Positions 15,487 through 22,733 of a stretch of DNA of 22,733 nt are shown in pieces. The DNA is from CAZKUR01 sp964556005. Its GTDB lineage: Bacteria > Bacteroidota > Ignavibacteria > Ignavibacteriales > Ignavibacteriaceae. The notes beneath the pieces were generated by a model. It did no database searches. It worked only from the letters and a program-made list of their open reading frames with translations, and was not told the origin of the DNA. The position numbers and the translations under genes were made by a program. Position 1 is the stretch's first letter, and every line of letters begins with the position of its first letter. The stretch covers positions 1 to 22,733 of the forward strand of contig CAZKUR010000062.1 in assembly GCA_964556005.1 (NCBI GenBank). The letters run 5' to 3'.

Positions 15487-16635
15487 ATGCCGGGTAAAGA
15501 AAATAAAAATTTGATGATTATTGCCGGTGAAGTTTCCGGAGACATGCACGGTGCGGCATTAATTAAAGAATTAAAAATTTTAGATGCAGATATAAATATT
15601 TCCGGCATCGGCGGCGACAGGATGAAAGAAGCCGGAATGGAATTAATTTATCATCTGAAGAAGATGGCGTTTTTAGGTTTTTTAGAAGTTGTTAGGCATT
15701 TACCGTTTATTAAAAAAGTTCAGAAGGATTTGCTGAAGGTTATTAAAGAAAAAAATATTGAAGATGTCGTTCTCATAGATTATCCCGGCTTCAATTTAAA
15801 TTTTGCAAAAAAGCTTAAGGCTCTTAATATAAAAATAATTTATTACATTTCACCCCAGCTTTGGGCCTGGGGGATGGGAAGAATTAAAAAGATAAAAAAA
15901 CTAATCGACAAAATGCTTGTTGTTTTCCCGTTCGAAGAAGAAATGTACAAGAATGAAGGAATCGATGTTGAGTTTGTCGGACATCCGTTATTAGAAAAAA
16001 TAAACAATTATAATTTTTTATCCAGGAATGAATTAGATAAAAGGTTCGGTTTAATTTCCGGTAAAGATATTTTGTTGATTCTTCCCGGCAGCAGGGAACA
16101 TGAAGTTAAAAATATTTTTCCGGAATGCATTAAAGCTGCGGAAAAAATTTCGAAAGAATTTAATATGCAGATTGTCTCTGCTTGTTCGTCTAACATAGAT
16201 GAGAATTTATTATACGAATTAGCCGGGACAATAAATTTCAAAGTGGTTAAAGATTTTACTTATGATTTAATGAAGTATGCAAAGTTTGGAATTATAAAAT
16301 CTGGAACATCTACTCTTGAATCGGGTATTTTCGAACTGCCGATGGTTATCGTTTACAAAACAAGCTTGATAACTTATTTAATCGGGAAAAATCTTGTGAT
16401 GGTAAAAAACATCGGGATGGCAAATATAATTTCCGGTGAAAAAGTAGTCCCCGAATTAATTCAAAAAGGTGTTACTGCTGATTCTATTTATAAAGAGTGT
16501 AAAACAATTTTGTCTGATGCCGCAGTATATAATTCAATAAAAGAAAAATTAAAAAATATAAAAGAAAAGCTCGGAACAGCCGGCGCCTCTAAAAGAGCAG
16601 CTTCGGCAATTTATGCTTTGATGAATGAAGCTTAA
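15487..16635 (+). CDS. lpxB: Lipid-A-disaccharide synthase
   Basis: A peripheral inner-membrane GT19 glycosyltransferase that joins lipid X and UDP-2,3-diacylglucosamine into the lipid A disaccharide. At 382 residues it is of normal length. The diagnostic motifs are AGEVSGD (13-19), GIGGDRM (40-46), the catalytic-region DYPGFN with Asp98 (98-103), SPQLWAW (122-128), FVGHPL (163-168), LPGSREHEV (199-207) and a C-terminal SGTSTLE segment. No clear ribosome site precedes the ATG at 15487. It is 6 bases after the methyltransferase gene and overlaps the next gene by 11 bases, so it is part of one operon with the DUF374 and lpxK genes. Confidence 0.97.
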   Translation: MPGKENKNLMIIAGEVSGDMHGAALIKELKILDADINISGIGGDRMKEAGMELIYHLKKMAFLGFLEVVRHLPFIKKVQKDLLKVIKEKNIEDVVLIDYPGFNLNFAKKLKALNIKIIYYISPQLWAWGMGRIKKIKKLIDKMLVVFPFEEEMYKNEGIDVEFVGHPLLEKINNYNFLSRNELDKRFGLISGKDILLILPGSREHEVKNIFPECIKAAEKISKEFNMQIVSACSSNIDENLLYELAGTINFKVVKDFTYDLMKYAKFGIIKSGTSTLESGIFELPMVIVYKTSLITYLIGKNLVMVKNIGMANIISGEKVVPELIQKGVTADSIYKECKTILSDAAVYNSIKEKLKNIKEKLGTAGASKRAASAIYALMNEA

Positions 16636-17281
16636 AAAAATTTGGCAGGATATATTAAGATTTCTCGGACATTATTTATCCGTGTATTTGATAGATGTTC
16701 TTTGTAAATCTTTGAAGATTGAGCAGGTTAATGTTGAAGCTATTAACAATCTAAAAGCTCAGAAAAAAAATTATGTGTTGGCATTTTGGCACGGCACAAT
16801 GCTTATACCCTGGTACCTGCACAAAGGTGACGGCTTTGCGGCTTTGACAAGCAGGAGCAAAGACGGAGACCTGTTAGCAAAGATTTTAAAAAGCTGGGAC
16901 TACAGAGTTATAAGAGGTTCAAGCAGTTCCGGAGGTAATAAAGCGCTCGAAATGATGGTTGATCTTTCAAAAAGCGAATATTCAATTGCGGTAACGCCGG
17001 ACGGCCCGCGCGGCCCGGCGCTTCAAATGAAAGCCGGCGCCATCATTACTGCAAAAAGAAGCGGGATACCGCTGATTTTATTAGGGATCGGCATTGAAAA
17101 AAAGAAAGAATTGAAAAGCTGGGATAAATTTCAAATCCCAAAATTTTTTACAAAAGTTAAAGTGATTTATTCCGAACCAATTTACATAGACAGAAACTTA
17201 GGATATTCGGAAACTTCAAATTTGATAAAGATGTGTGAATCAAAATTGAATGAGTTGCAATTGAACGCCGGAAAGTTTTAA
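16625..17281 (+). CDS. DUF374 lysophospholipid acyltransferase-like protein
   Basis: A 218-residue protein of the DUF374 branch of the LPLAT acyltransferase superfamily. The family motifs are FWHG (54-57, in place of the usual HxxxxD block), SRSKDG (76-81), RGSSSSGG (97-104) and TPDGPRGP (124-131). An N-terminal amphipathic or membrane-binding helix precedes them. These proteins are found beside lipid A and Kdo genes and are presumed to add secondary acyl chains or otherwise handle lipid A precursors; direct proof is limited. The start ATG lies inside lpxB, overlapping it by 11 bases in another frame, and lpxK follows after 11 bases. This context strongly supports a lipid A role. No standard LpxL/LpxM-type acyltransferase is seen in the window. 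Confidence 0.85.
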   Translation: MKLKKIWQDILRFLGHYLSVYLIDVLCKSLKIEQVNVEAINNLKAQKKNYVLAFWHGTMLIPWYLHKGDGFAALTSRSKDGDLLAKILKSWDYRVIRGSSSSGGNKALEMMVDLSKSEYSIAVTPDGPRGPALQMKAGAIITAKRSGIPLILLGIGIEKKKELKSWDKFQIPKFFTKVKVIYSEPIYIDRNLGYSETSNLIKMCESKLNELQLNAGKF

Positions 17282-17292
17282 GAGAATGATTG

Positions 17293-18336
17293 ATGAAAAT
17301 ATTGAGAGTAATTTTATTTCCGTTTACTCCCGTTTATTATCTTATTATAAAGATAAGAAATTCGTTCTTTGACAATAAAATATTTAAGTCTGAAAAAGTC
17401 GATGCAAAAGTAATTTCAGTCGGCAACATTACCGTCGGCGGATCAGGTAAAACGCCGCTTGTAATTTATTTGACAAAGTTATTGAAAAATCAAAATAATA
17501 AAGTCGGTGTGCTAAGCCGTGGTTACGGCCGTAAAACAAAAGGGTATATGCTTGTTTCGGATGGGAAAAATATTTTTACAAGAGTCGATCAATGCGGCGA
17601 CGAAATTTACCACACCGTACTCGAATGTGTGGTCCCTGCTGCCGTATCGGAAAATAGGGTTAAAGGCGCAAATAATTTAATTAATGAAGCTGGAGTAAAT
17701 GCTCTTGTTTTGGACGATGCCTATCAGCATAGATGGATTGAAAGAGATCTTAACATTTTGATTTTCGAATTGAAATTTTTATTGGATGACGGTTTCTTTA
17801 CACAAAACCTATTGCCGGTGGGACTAATGCGCGAATCGTTTAGTTCGATTGAAAGAGCGGATGCAATTATTATAAATAAAAAGTTTTCGGAGAAAAAAGA
17901 ATTACCCAACAAGTTTAAAGAATATTTTGCCGGTAAAAACATTTTTTATTCTTATTACCAGGCAATTAATTTCGTAGATATTAAAAGGAGAACCGAGTAC
18001 AAGCTTTCCGATTTTGAAGGTCAGGTGAGTTTGGTCGTTTCGGGAATTGCAAATCCGTATTCGTTCTTAAATATTCTTACGCAAAATAAAGTCGACACTA
18101 AGAATCGATTAATTTTTAGAGATCATAAAAAATATTCATATAAGGAGGTTCAAAAAATTAGGAAAGTTTTTTATGCGACAAATTCTCATTCGGTGGTAAC
18201 AACTGAGAAAGATGCGGTTAAGCTTACCGAATATTCAAAAGAGCTTGATGATATCGATATCTTCTATTTAAAGATAGAAATGAAATTTGAAGACGATGAA
18301 TCATTCAAGAAATTTATTTTAAATAAAATCAATTAA
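17293..18336 (+). CDS. lpxK: Tetraacyldisaccharide 4'-kinase
   Basis: LpxK phosphorylates the 4' position of the lipid A disaccharide at the cytoplasmic face of the inner membrane. The protein has 347 residues. An N-terminal hydrophobic helix (about 5-20) anchors it. A Walker A loop, GNITVGGSGKTP (44-55), follows, then SRGYGRKTKG (75-84), CGDE with Asp102-103 region matching the family's catalytic GDEP segment, and DDAYQHR (141-147; family consensus DDGFQHR). I chose ATG 17293; a TTG at 17290 would add one residue. It starts 11 bases after the DUF374 gene. The step before it (LpxB) is encoded two genes upstream, so the pathway order is kept. Confidence 0.95.
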   Translation: MKILRVILFPFTPVYYLIIKIRNSFFDNKIFKSEKVDAKVISVGNITVGGSGKTPLVIYLTKLLKNQNNKVGVLSRGYGRKTKGYMLVSDGKNIFTRVDQCGDEIYHTVLECVVPAAVSENRVKGANNLINEAGVNALVLDDAYQHRWIERDLNILIFELKFLLDDGFFTQNLLPVGLMRESFSSIERADAIIINKKFSEKKELPNKFKEYFAGKNIFYSYYQAINFVDIKRRTEYKLSDFEGQVSLVVSGIANPYSFLNILTQNKVDTKNRLIFRDHKKYSYKEVQKIRKVFYATNSHSVVTTEKDAVKLTEYSKELDDIDIFYLKIEMKFEDDESFKKFILNKIN

Positions 18337-18389
18337 ATGTTTAACAAAATATTTTGAAAAAATAGTTCTTAATTAGGGAGGAATTTAAA

Positions 18390-21215
18390 ATGGCAAAACA
18401 GCAGAAATATGTTTATTACTTCGGCGGGAAAAAAGCCGAAGGCAAAGCCGAGATGAAAAATTTACTTGGAGGCAAAGGGGCCAATCTCGCCGAGATGGTG
18501 AATATAGGTTTACCTGTCCCTTCAGGATTTACAATAACTACGGATGTATGTACTTATTATTATGATAAAAATCATAAGTATCCTGCCCAACTTAAAAAAG
18601 ATGTTTTAAATGCTCTAAAAAGAGTTGAAAAAGATATGAATGCAAAATTCGGCGATAAGCAAAATCCTTTGCTTGTTTCCGTAAGAAGCGGTGCAAGAGC
18701 ATCAATGCCGGGAATGATGGATACAATTTTAAATTTAGGATTGAATGACGAAACGGTTCAGGGTTTGATAAATAAAACAAAAAATCCGCGTTTCGCTTAT
18801 GATTCCTACAGAAGGTTTGTTCAAATGTACGGCGATGTTGTTTTGGGATTAAAACCGAAAGAAAAACACGAAGAAGATCCTTTTGAAATTATAATTGAAA
18901 GAAAGAAAAATCAATTCGGGTTTAAGCATGATACCGAATTAAATGCGGATCATTTGAAAGAGTTGGTTGAGGAATTTAAAGCAGCAATTAAAGAACATAC
19001 AGGTTTTGAATTTCCAACTGACCCGATGGAACAGCTTTGGGGCGCAATCGGAGCCGTGTTCGGATCATGGATGAATGACAGGGCGATTGTTTACAGGAAA
19101 TTAAACAATATTCCTGCCGATTGGGGTACTGCAGTTAGCGTTCAGTCGATGGTATTCGGCAATATGGGTGAAGATTCGGGAACCGGTGTTGCATTTACAC
19201 GTGACCCTGCTGCCGGTGAAAATCTTTTCTACGGCGAATATTTGTTTAATGCACAGGGAGAGGATGTCGTTGCAGGAATAAGAACTCCGCTGCCGATTAA
19301 AAATTTACAAACGGACAATCCTGTTATTTACAAACAATTGGATGGTATCAGGAATAAATTGGAAAAGCATTATAAAGAGATGATGGACATAGAGTTTACA
19401 ATTCAACAGGGAAGATTGTGGATGCTTCAGTGCCGTGTCGGGAAAAGGACCGGTTTTGCCGCAATAAAAATGGCTGTCGATATGGTAAAGGAAAGATTAA
19501 TTTCAAAGGAAGAAGCAATCTCAAGGATCGAACCGAACCAGTTGAATCAATTACTTCGACCGATTTTCGATCTCGATCAAAAAAGAAATGCTGTAATTAA
19601 CGGCAGGTTACTGGCTAAAGGATTAAACGCAGGCCCGGGTGCAGCATCAGGTAGAGTTGCTTTAAATGCTGAAGATGCATATGAGATGGCAAAAACAGGT
19701 GAGCCGATTATTCTTGTAAGAATAGAAACTTCACCGGAAGATATTAAAGGAATGAGCGCCGCCGACGGTATTTTAACTGCAAGAGGAGGAATGACTTCAC
19801 ATGCTGCTTTGGTCGCAAGGCAAATGGGTAAAGTTTGTGTTGCCGGCTGCGGTTCGCTTCAAATAAATTACAAGGAGAGAAGGATTGCAGTTGAAGGAAA
19901 AGATATCGTCGTTAACGAAGGCGATTATATTTCAATCGACGGAACAACCGGTGAAGTTATCGAAGGGAAAATCGAAACAAAGCCTTCCGAAGTTATCCAG
20001 GTTTTGTTGAATAAAACTCTCGATCCAAAAGATTCCGACGTATTTCAAACTTACAATAGCTTGATGACCTGGGCAGATAAATTGAGAAGATTGAAAATTC
20101 GGACCAATGCCGATCAGCCGGATCAGTCAGCTAATGCAATTGCATTTGGCGCCGAGGGAATCGGGCTTTGCCGAACCGAACATATGTTTTTCGGCGGAGA
20201 CAGAATTATGGCAGTTAGAAAAATGATTGTTTCCGATACTGTGGAGGAAAGGAAAGAAGCATTGGCGGAATTGCTTCCGTTACAAAGAAGCGACTTCGAA
20301 GGAATATTTGAAGTTATGGAAGGAAAACCTGTAACAATAAGAACACTTGATCCTCCTTTACATGAATTTTTACCTCACAGCGACAAGGAAATTCAAGCTG
20401 TCGCAGAGAGATTAAATATTTCTCCAGAAAAATTGAAGCAGAAAATTGAAAGCTTAAGCGAGTTCAACCCTATGCTCGGGTTTAGAGGATGCCGTCTTGG
20501 AGTTGTTTATCCTGAAATCACCGAAATGCAGGTAAGAGCAATTATCGAAGCTGCATGTAACGTGGCTGCAAAAGGAATAAAAGTAAAACCTGAAATTATG
20601 ATACCGCTTGTCGGGCATGTGAACGAATTCAAAATGCAAGAAGAAATAACCCGTAGAGTTGCAAAAGAAGTATTCTCCGAAAAAGGTCAAAAAGTGGATT
20701 ACCTGGTCGGAACCATGATTGAATTGCCGAGAGCAGCATTGACCGCCGATGAAATTGCTTCCCGTGCGGAATTTTTCAGCTTCGGTACAAATGATTTAAC
20801 TCAAACCACTTTCGGTCTTTCAAGAGATGATGCAGGAAAATTTCTCCCAATATATGTGGAGAATGAGATTCTGCCGGTTGATCCTTTTGAAGTGCTTGAT
20901 CAAAACGGGGTCGGTCAATTGGTTCAAATGGGAACCGATAAAGGGCGCTCAATTAGATCAAATTTGAAAGTTGGAATTTGCGGCGAACACGGAGGGGAAC
21001 CTTCATCCGTAGAATTTTGTCATAGAGCAGGTTTGAATTATGTGAGCTGTTCACCTTTCAGAGTACCTATTGCAAGGTTGGCTGCTGCAAGAGCAGTTGT
21101 TCATGAAATGTCGGCTAAAAAGAAACCTACTGCATCAAAAGCAAAAGCAAAAACAGTAAGCAGAAGTAAAGCATCGAGTAAGAAAAAAGTTACTCCTAAA
21201 AGGAAAAGGAAATAA
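18390..21215 (+). CDS. ppdK: Pyruvate, phosphate dikinase with a basic C-terminal tail
   Basis: PPDK interconverts pyruvate + ATP + Pi and phosphoenolpyruvate + AMP + PPi, working in gluconeogenesis or PPi-linked glycolysis in the cytosol. The 941-residue protein has all parts. The ATP-grasp domain has GGKGANLAEM (27-36) and RSGARASMPGMMDT. The swivelling domain has the phosphorylated His471 in RGGMTSHAALVARQ. The PEP-binding barrel has LCRTEHMF, SFGTNDLTQTTFG and GICGEHGG with Cys864. Residues 907-941 form an extra tail with 13 Lys and 3 Arg among 35 residues, no acidic residue, and Ala/Ser/Thr/Pro between them; typical PPDKs end near the AAARA-VHE helix. A clear ribosome site, GGGAGG, precedes the ATG. 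It lies 53 bases after lpxK and ends in tandem TAATAA stops. Confidence 0.96.
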   Translation: MAKQQKYVYYFGGKKAEGKAEMKNLLGGKGANLAEMVNIGLPVPSGFTITTDVCTYYYDKNHKYPAQLKKDVLNALKRVEKDMNAKFGDKQNPLLVSVRSGARASMPGMMDTILNLGLNDETVQGLINKTKNPRFAYDSYRRFVQMYGDVVLGLKPKEKHEEDPFEIIIERKKNQFGFKHDTELNADHLKELVEEFKAAIKEHTGFEFPTDPMEQLWGAIGAVFGSWMNDRAIVYRKLNNIPADWGTAVSVQSMVFGNMGEDSGTGVAFTRDPAAGENLFYGEYLFNAQGEDVVAGIRTPLPIKNLQTDNPVIYKQLDGIRNKLEKHYKEMMDIEFTIQQGRLWMLQCRVGKRTGFAAIKMAVDMVKERLISKEEAISRIEPNQLNQLLRPIFDLDQKRNAVINGRLLAKGLNAGPGAASGRVALNAEDAYEMAKTGEPIILVRIETSPEDIKGMSAADGILTARGGMTSHAALVARQMGKVCVAGCGSLQINYKERRIAVEGKDIVVNEGDYISIDGTTGEVIEGKIETKPSEVIQVLLNKTLDPKDSDVFQTYNSLMTWADKLRRLKIRTNADQPDQSANAIAFGAEGIGLCRTEHMFFGGDRIMAVRKMIVSDTVEERKEALAELLPLQRSDFEGIFEVMEGKPVTIRTLDPPLHEFLPHSDKEIQAVAERLNISPEKLKQKIESLSEFNPMLGFRGCRLGVVYPEITEMQVRAIIEAACNVAAKGIKVKPEIMIPLVGHVNEFKMQEEITRRVAKEVFSEKGQKVDYLVGTMIELPRAALTADEIASRAEFFSFGTNDLTQTTFGLSRDDAGKFLPIYVENEILPVDPFEVLDQNGVGQLVQMGTDKGRSIRSNLKVGICGEHGGEPSSVEFCHRAGLNYVSCSPFRVPIARLAAARAVVHEMSAKKKPTASKAKAKTVSRSKASSKKKVTPKRKRK

Positions 21216-21228
21216 TAAGAATTTATAA

Positions 21229-21245
21229 ATGAATTTTAAATTCAT
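21229..21245 (+). terminator. Weak AT-rich hairpin after ppdK
   Basis: ATGAAT and ATTCAT pair around a five-base loop (the whole 17-base stretch is symmetric), 14 bases after the ppdK stop, followed by a pyrimidine-rich stretch (TCACCTTTT). It is low in GC and therefore a weak terminator candidate. The stronger REP-like hairpin lies 25 bases further on. Confidence 0.3.
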
Positions 21246-21264
21246 TCACCTTTTCTGAAATGGC

Positions 21265-21327
21265 TAACACGTAGCACAGATTACTAATCTGTGCTACGAT
21301 GATTGTAAATATTAATTAAATGTGTTA
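21265..21327. repeat. REP-like palindrome, copy 2, with flanking inverted repeat
   Basis: The core at 21270-21298 is a perfect hairpin: arm GTAGCACAGATT, loop ACT, arm AATCTGTGCTAC, plus an outer C-G pair. It is flanked by TAACAC at 21265-21270 and GTGTTA at 21322-21327, which form an outer inverted repeat. The spacer right of the core (GATGATTGTAAATATTAATT) resembles the right spacer of copy 1 at 2739-2750 (GATGTAAATTAA). The two cores differ at only three positions. It lies in the ppdK-queA gap and may also end ppdK transcription. Confidence 0.8.
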
Positions 21328-21340
21328 AAATAAAATCGGT

Positions 21341-21344
21341 AGGA
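21341..21344 (+). promoter_or_regulatory. Ribosome binding site that decides the queA start
   Basis: AGGA lies eight bases before the ATG at 21353 and five before an in-frame GTG at 21350. The spacing and codon preference favour the ATG, which gives the family-like N terminus MKLSDFKYNLP. Confidence 0.6.
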
Positions 21345-21352
21345 ACCAAGTG

Positions 21353-22387
21353 ATGAAATTATCAGATTTCAAATATAACTTGCCTAAAAATGCAATTGCC
21401 AAATATCCTTCTACAGTAAGAGATAAAGCGAAGCTGATGGTACTGCATCATGATACGCAAGAAATTGAAAACAAAAAATTCAGTGATGTTGTAAACTATA
21501 TGGAAAAAGGGGATGTACTTGTCGTAAACGAAACCCGCGTATTTCAGGCAAGGCTATTCGGTAAAAAAGAAAAAACTAACGCTAAGATTGAAGTTTTTTT
21601 ATTAAGAGAGTTAAACGAGGAGGAAAGTATTTGGGATGTTATCGTCGACCCTGCACGAAAAGTCAGGATTGGAAATAAAATTTATTTCAACGATAAACTT
21701 TGGTGTGAAGTAATTGACAATACAACATCGAGAGGAAGAACCGTCAGATTTAACCAGCCGGGTAATGTTTTTAAAGCTGTTGAACAAATAGGATTAACTC
21801 CGCTTCCGCCTTATATAAAACGTGAGCCGGAACCTTCGGATAAAGAAAATTACCAGACTGTTTATGCCAAAGTCGACGGCTCTGTTGCTGCCCCGACTGC
21901 CGGACTTCATTTTACGGAAAAATTACTGGAGAAAATTGCGAAGAAAGGAGTAGAAATTGTTCCTGTTATTCTTCACATCGGACTCGGTACGTTTAGGCAG
22001 GTTGAAGTTGAGGATTTAACAAAACATAAAATGGATTCCGAGTTTTATGAAATATCTGCTTCAACCGCAGAGGCAGTAAACAAAGCGATGAAGAACAAAC
22101 ATAATATTTTTGTCTGCGGTACAAGCAGTGCGCGTGCCCTTGAGACAAGCGTAACTGCAGACGGTTTTGCTAAGCCTTCACGAGGATGGACGGATAAATT
22201 TATTTATCCCCCTTACGAATTTAAAATTGTTAATAAGCTTATTACTAATTTTCATATGCCGGAATCTACATTATTAATGCTCGTCTGCGCCTTAGCTGAA
22301 ACGGATTTTGTTGTTAAAGCATATAAAAAAGCCCTTAAAGACAACTATAAGTTTTTAAGCTACGGCGATGCAATGCTGGTTTTGTAA
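21353..22387 (+). CDS. queA: S-adenosylmethionine:tRNA ribosyltransferase-isomerase
   Basis: QueA moves the ribosyl part of S-adenosylmethionine onto preQ1 in tRNA to make epoxyqueuosine, the second-last step of queuosine synthesis; cytosolic. It is full length at 344 residues. Diagnostic motifs are LPKNAIAKYP (10-19), NETRVFQARLFG (59-70), LPPYIKR (151-157), VAAPTAGLHFT (178-188), LHIGLGTFRQV (207-217), CGTSSARALE and a C-terminal FHMPESTLLML. Other queuosine genes (tgt, queG/queH) are not in the window. ispD starts 17 bases after its stop, so the two are probably cotranscribed. Confidence 0.97.
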   Translation: MKLSDFKYNLPKNAIAKYPSTVRDKAKLMVLHHDTQEIENKKFSDVVNYMEKGDVLVVNETRVFQARLFGKKEKTNAKIEVFLLRELNEEESIWDVIVDPARKVRIGNKIYFNDKLWCEVIDNTTSRGRTVRFNQPGNVFKAVEQIGLTPLPPYIKREPEPSDKENYQTVYAKVDGSVAAPTAGLHFTEKLLEKIAKKGVEIVPVILHIGLGTFRQVEVEDLTKHKMDSEFYEISASTAEAVNKAMKNKHNIFVCGTSSARALETSVTADGFAKPSRGWTDKFIYPPYEFKIVNKLITNFHMPESTLLMLVCALAETDFVVKAYKKALKDNYKFLSYGDAMLVL

Positions 22388-22404
22388 CCTGGGCGTAAAC
22401 AAAA

Positions 22405-22733
22405 ATGAAAACTTATACAATTATTCCGGCCGGAGGCAAAGGAACTCGAAGCAGCACGGAAATTCCTAAGCAATACTTAAAATTTTCCGGCAAGGAATTA
22501 ATTGTTTATTCGTTGGAAGTTTTCCAGAAAAATGATCTTGTCGATGAAATAATTGTATCTGCGGAACCTGCATATTTTGATCTTCTTAACTGGATTAAAA
22601 AAAAATATAAATTAACTAAACTGGCTAATTTTGTTGAAGGAGGGAAAGAACGGCAGGATTCCGTTTATAATGCGCTCCAATCAATTAACGCAAATGAAGA
22701 TGATTTAATAGCAGTACATGATGCAGCAAGGCC
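22405..22733 (+). CDS. ispD: 2-C-methyl-D-erythritol 4-phosphate cytidylyltransferase (partial, cut by window end)
   Basis: This open frame runs off the right edge; 109 codons are visible. IspD makes CDP-methylerythritol in the MEP isoprenoid pathway. The N terminus has the nucleotide-binding signature IPAGGKGTR (residues 7-15) with PKQYL shortly after (21-25). Further motifs are GGKERQDSVYNAL and, at the very end, VHDAAR, all in the expected order and spacing for IspD. The start is ATG 22405, 17 bases after queA, without a strong ribosome site. The protein normally runs to about 230 residues, so roughly half is missing here only because of the window boundary. Confidence 0.93.
   Translation, partial: MKTYTIIPAGGKGTRSSTEIPKQYLKFSGKELIVYSLEVFQKNDLVDEIIVSAEPAYFDLLNWIKKKYKLTKLANFVEGGKERQDSVYNALQSINANEDDLIAVHDAAR

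Noticed and set aside
18345..18356. Palindrome CAAAATATTTTG between lpxK and ppdK
   Set aside because: It is only twelve bases, all A/T except the ends, with no loop; it is expected by chance in this composition and too weak for a terminator.
1..22733. Search for a CRISPR array, toxin-antitoxin pair, phage genes or defence island
   Set aside because: No regularly spaced direct repeats, no paired small genes and no nuclease, integrase or phage structural motifs were seen; the gene content is almost entirely housekeeping.

Overview
This AT-rich window (low GC judged by eye) comes from a Gram-negative bacterium. It carries lipid A biosynthesis genes (lpxB, lpxK), a PorV/TraF-like outer-membrane protein, pyruvate phosphate dikinase and the MEP isoprenoid pathway (ispD). 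Together with the protein styles this suggests the Bacteroidota-Chlorobiota-Ignavibacteriota group, most likely an Ignavibacteria-type organism. That placement is inference; no rRNA or other marker is present. I saw no tRNA, rRNA, CRISPR array, phage or transposase gene.

Layout. Positions 1-78 hold a degenerate short repeat cut by the window edge. The left third (79-7610) is a set of singly transcribed genes on alternating strands: a Trm112/YcaR-like zinc-ribbon protein (-), an outer-membrane beta-barrel protein (+), tag DNA glycosylase (-), a class III-type PPK2 (+), an ArsC-family reductase (-), a KefB-like monovalent cation:proton antiporter (-) and tpiA (+). The intergenic gaps here hold inverted repeats: a bidirectional terminator between ppk2 and arsC, a REP-like palindrome upstream of tag, and a repeat-derived hairpin behind tpiA.

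From 7940 to the right edge every gene is on the + strand and most are tightly packed: a large exported GH2-like protein fused to a six-helix membrane domain, smc (7 bp later), a MtnX-like HAD phosphatase (start overlaps the smc stop by one base), an isoprenylcysteine-methyltransferase-like membrane protein, lpxB, a DUF374 acyltransferase (11-base overlap with lpxB), lpxK, ppdK, queA and the first 109 codons of ispD. The lpxB-DUF374-lpxK block builds lipid A at the inner membrane. ppdK and tpiA serve glycolysis/gluconeogenesis, smc chromosome organisation, queA tRNA queuosine and ispD isoprenoids.

Most of the window is ordinary housekeeping DNA. The least explained items are the GH2-like/membrane fusion at 7940-10531, which lacks the usual acid/base glutamate; a 35-residue, strongly basic C-terminal tail on PPDK; and a pair of REP-like palindromes (2711-2739 and 21270-21298), each set inside a further flanking inverted repeat.
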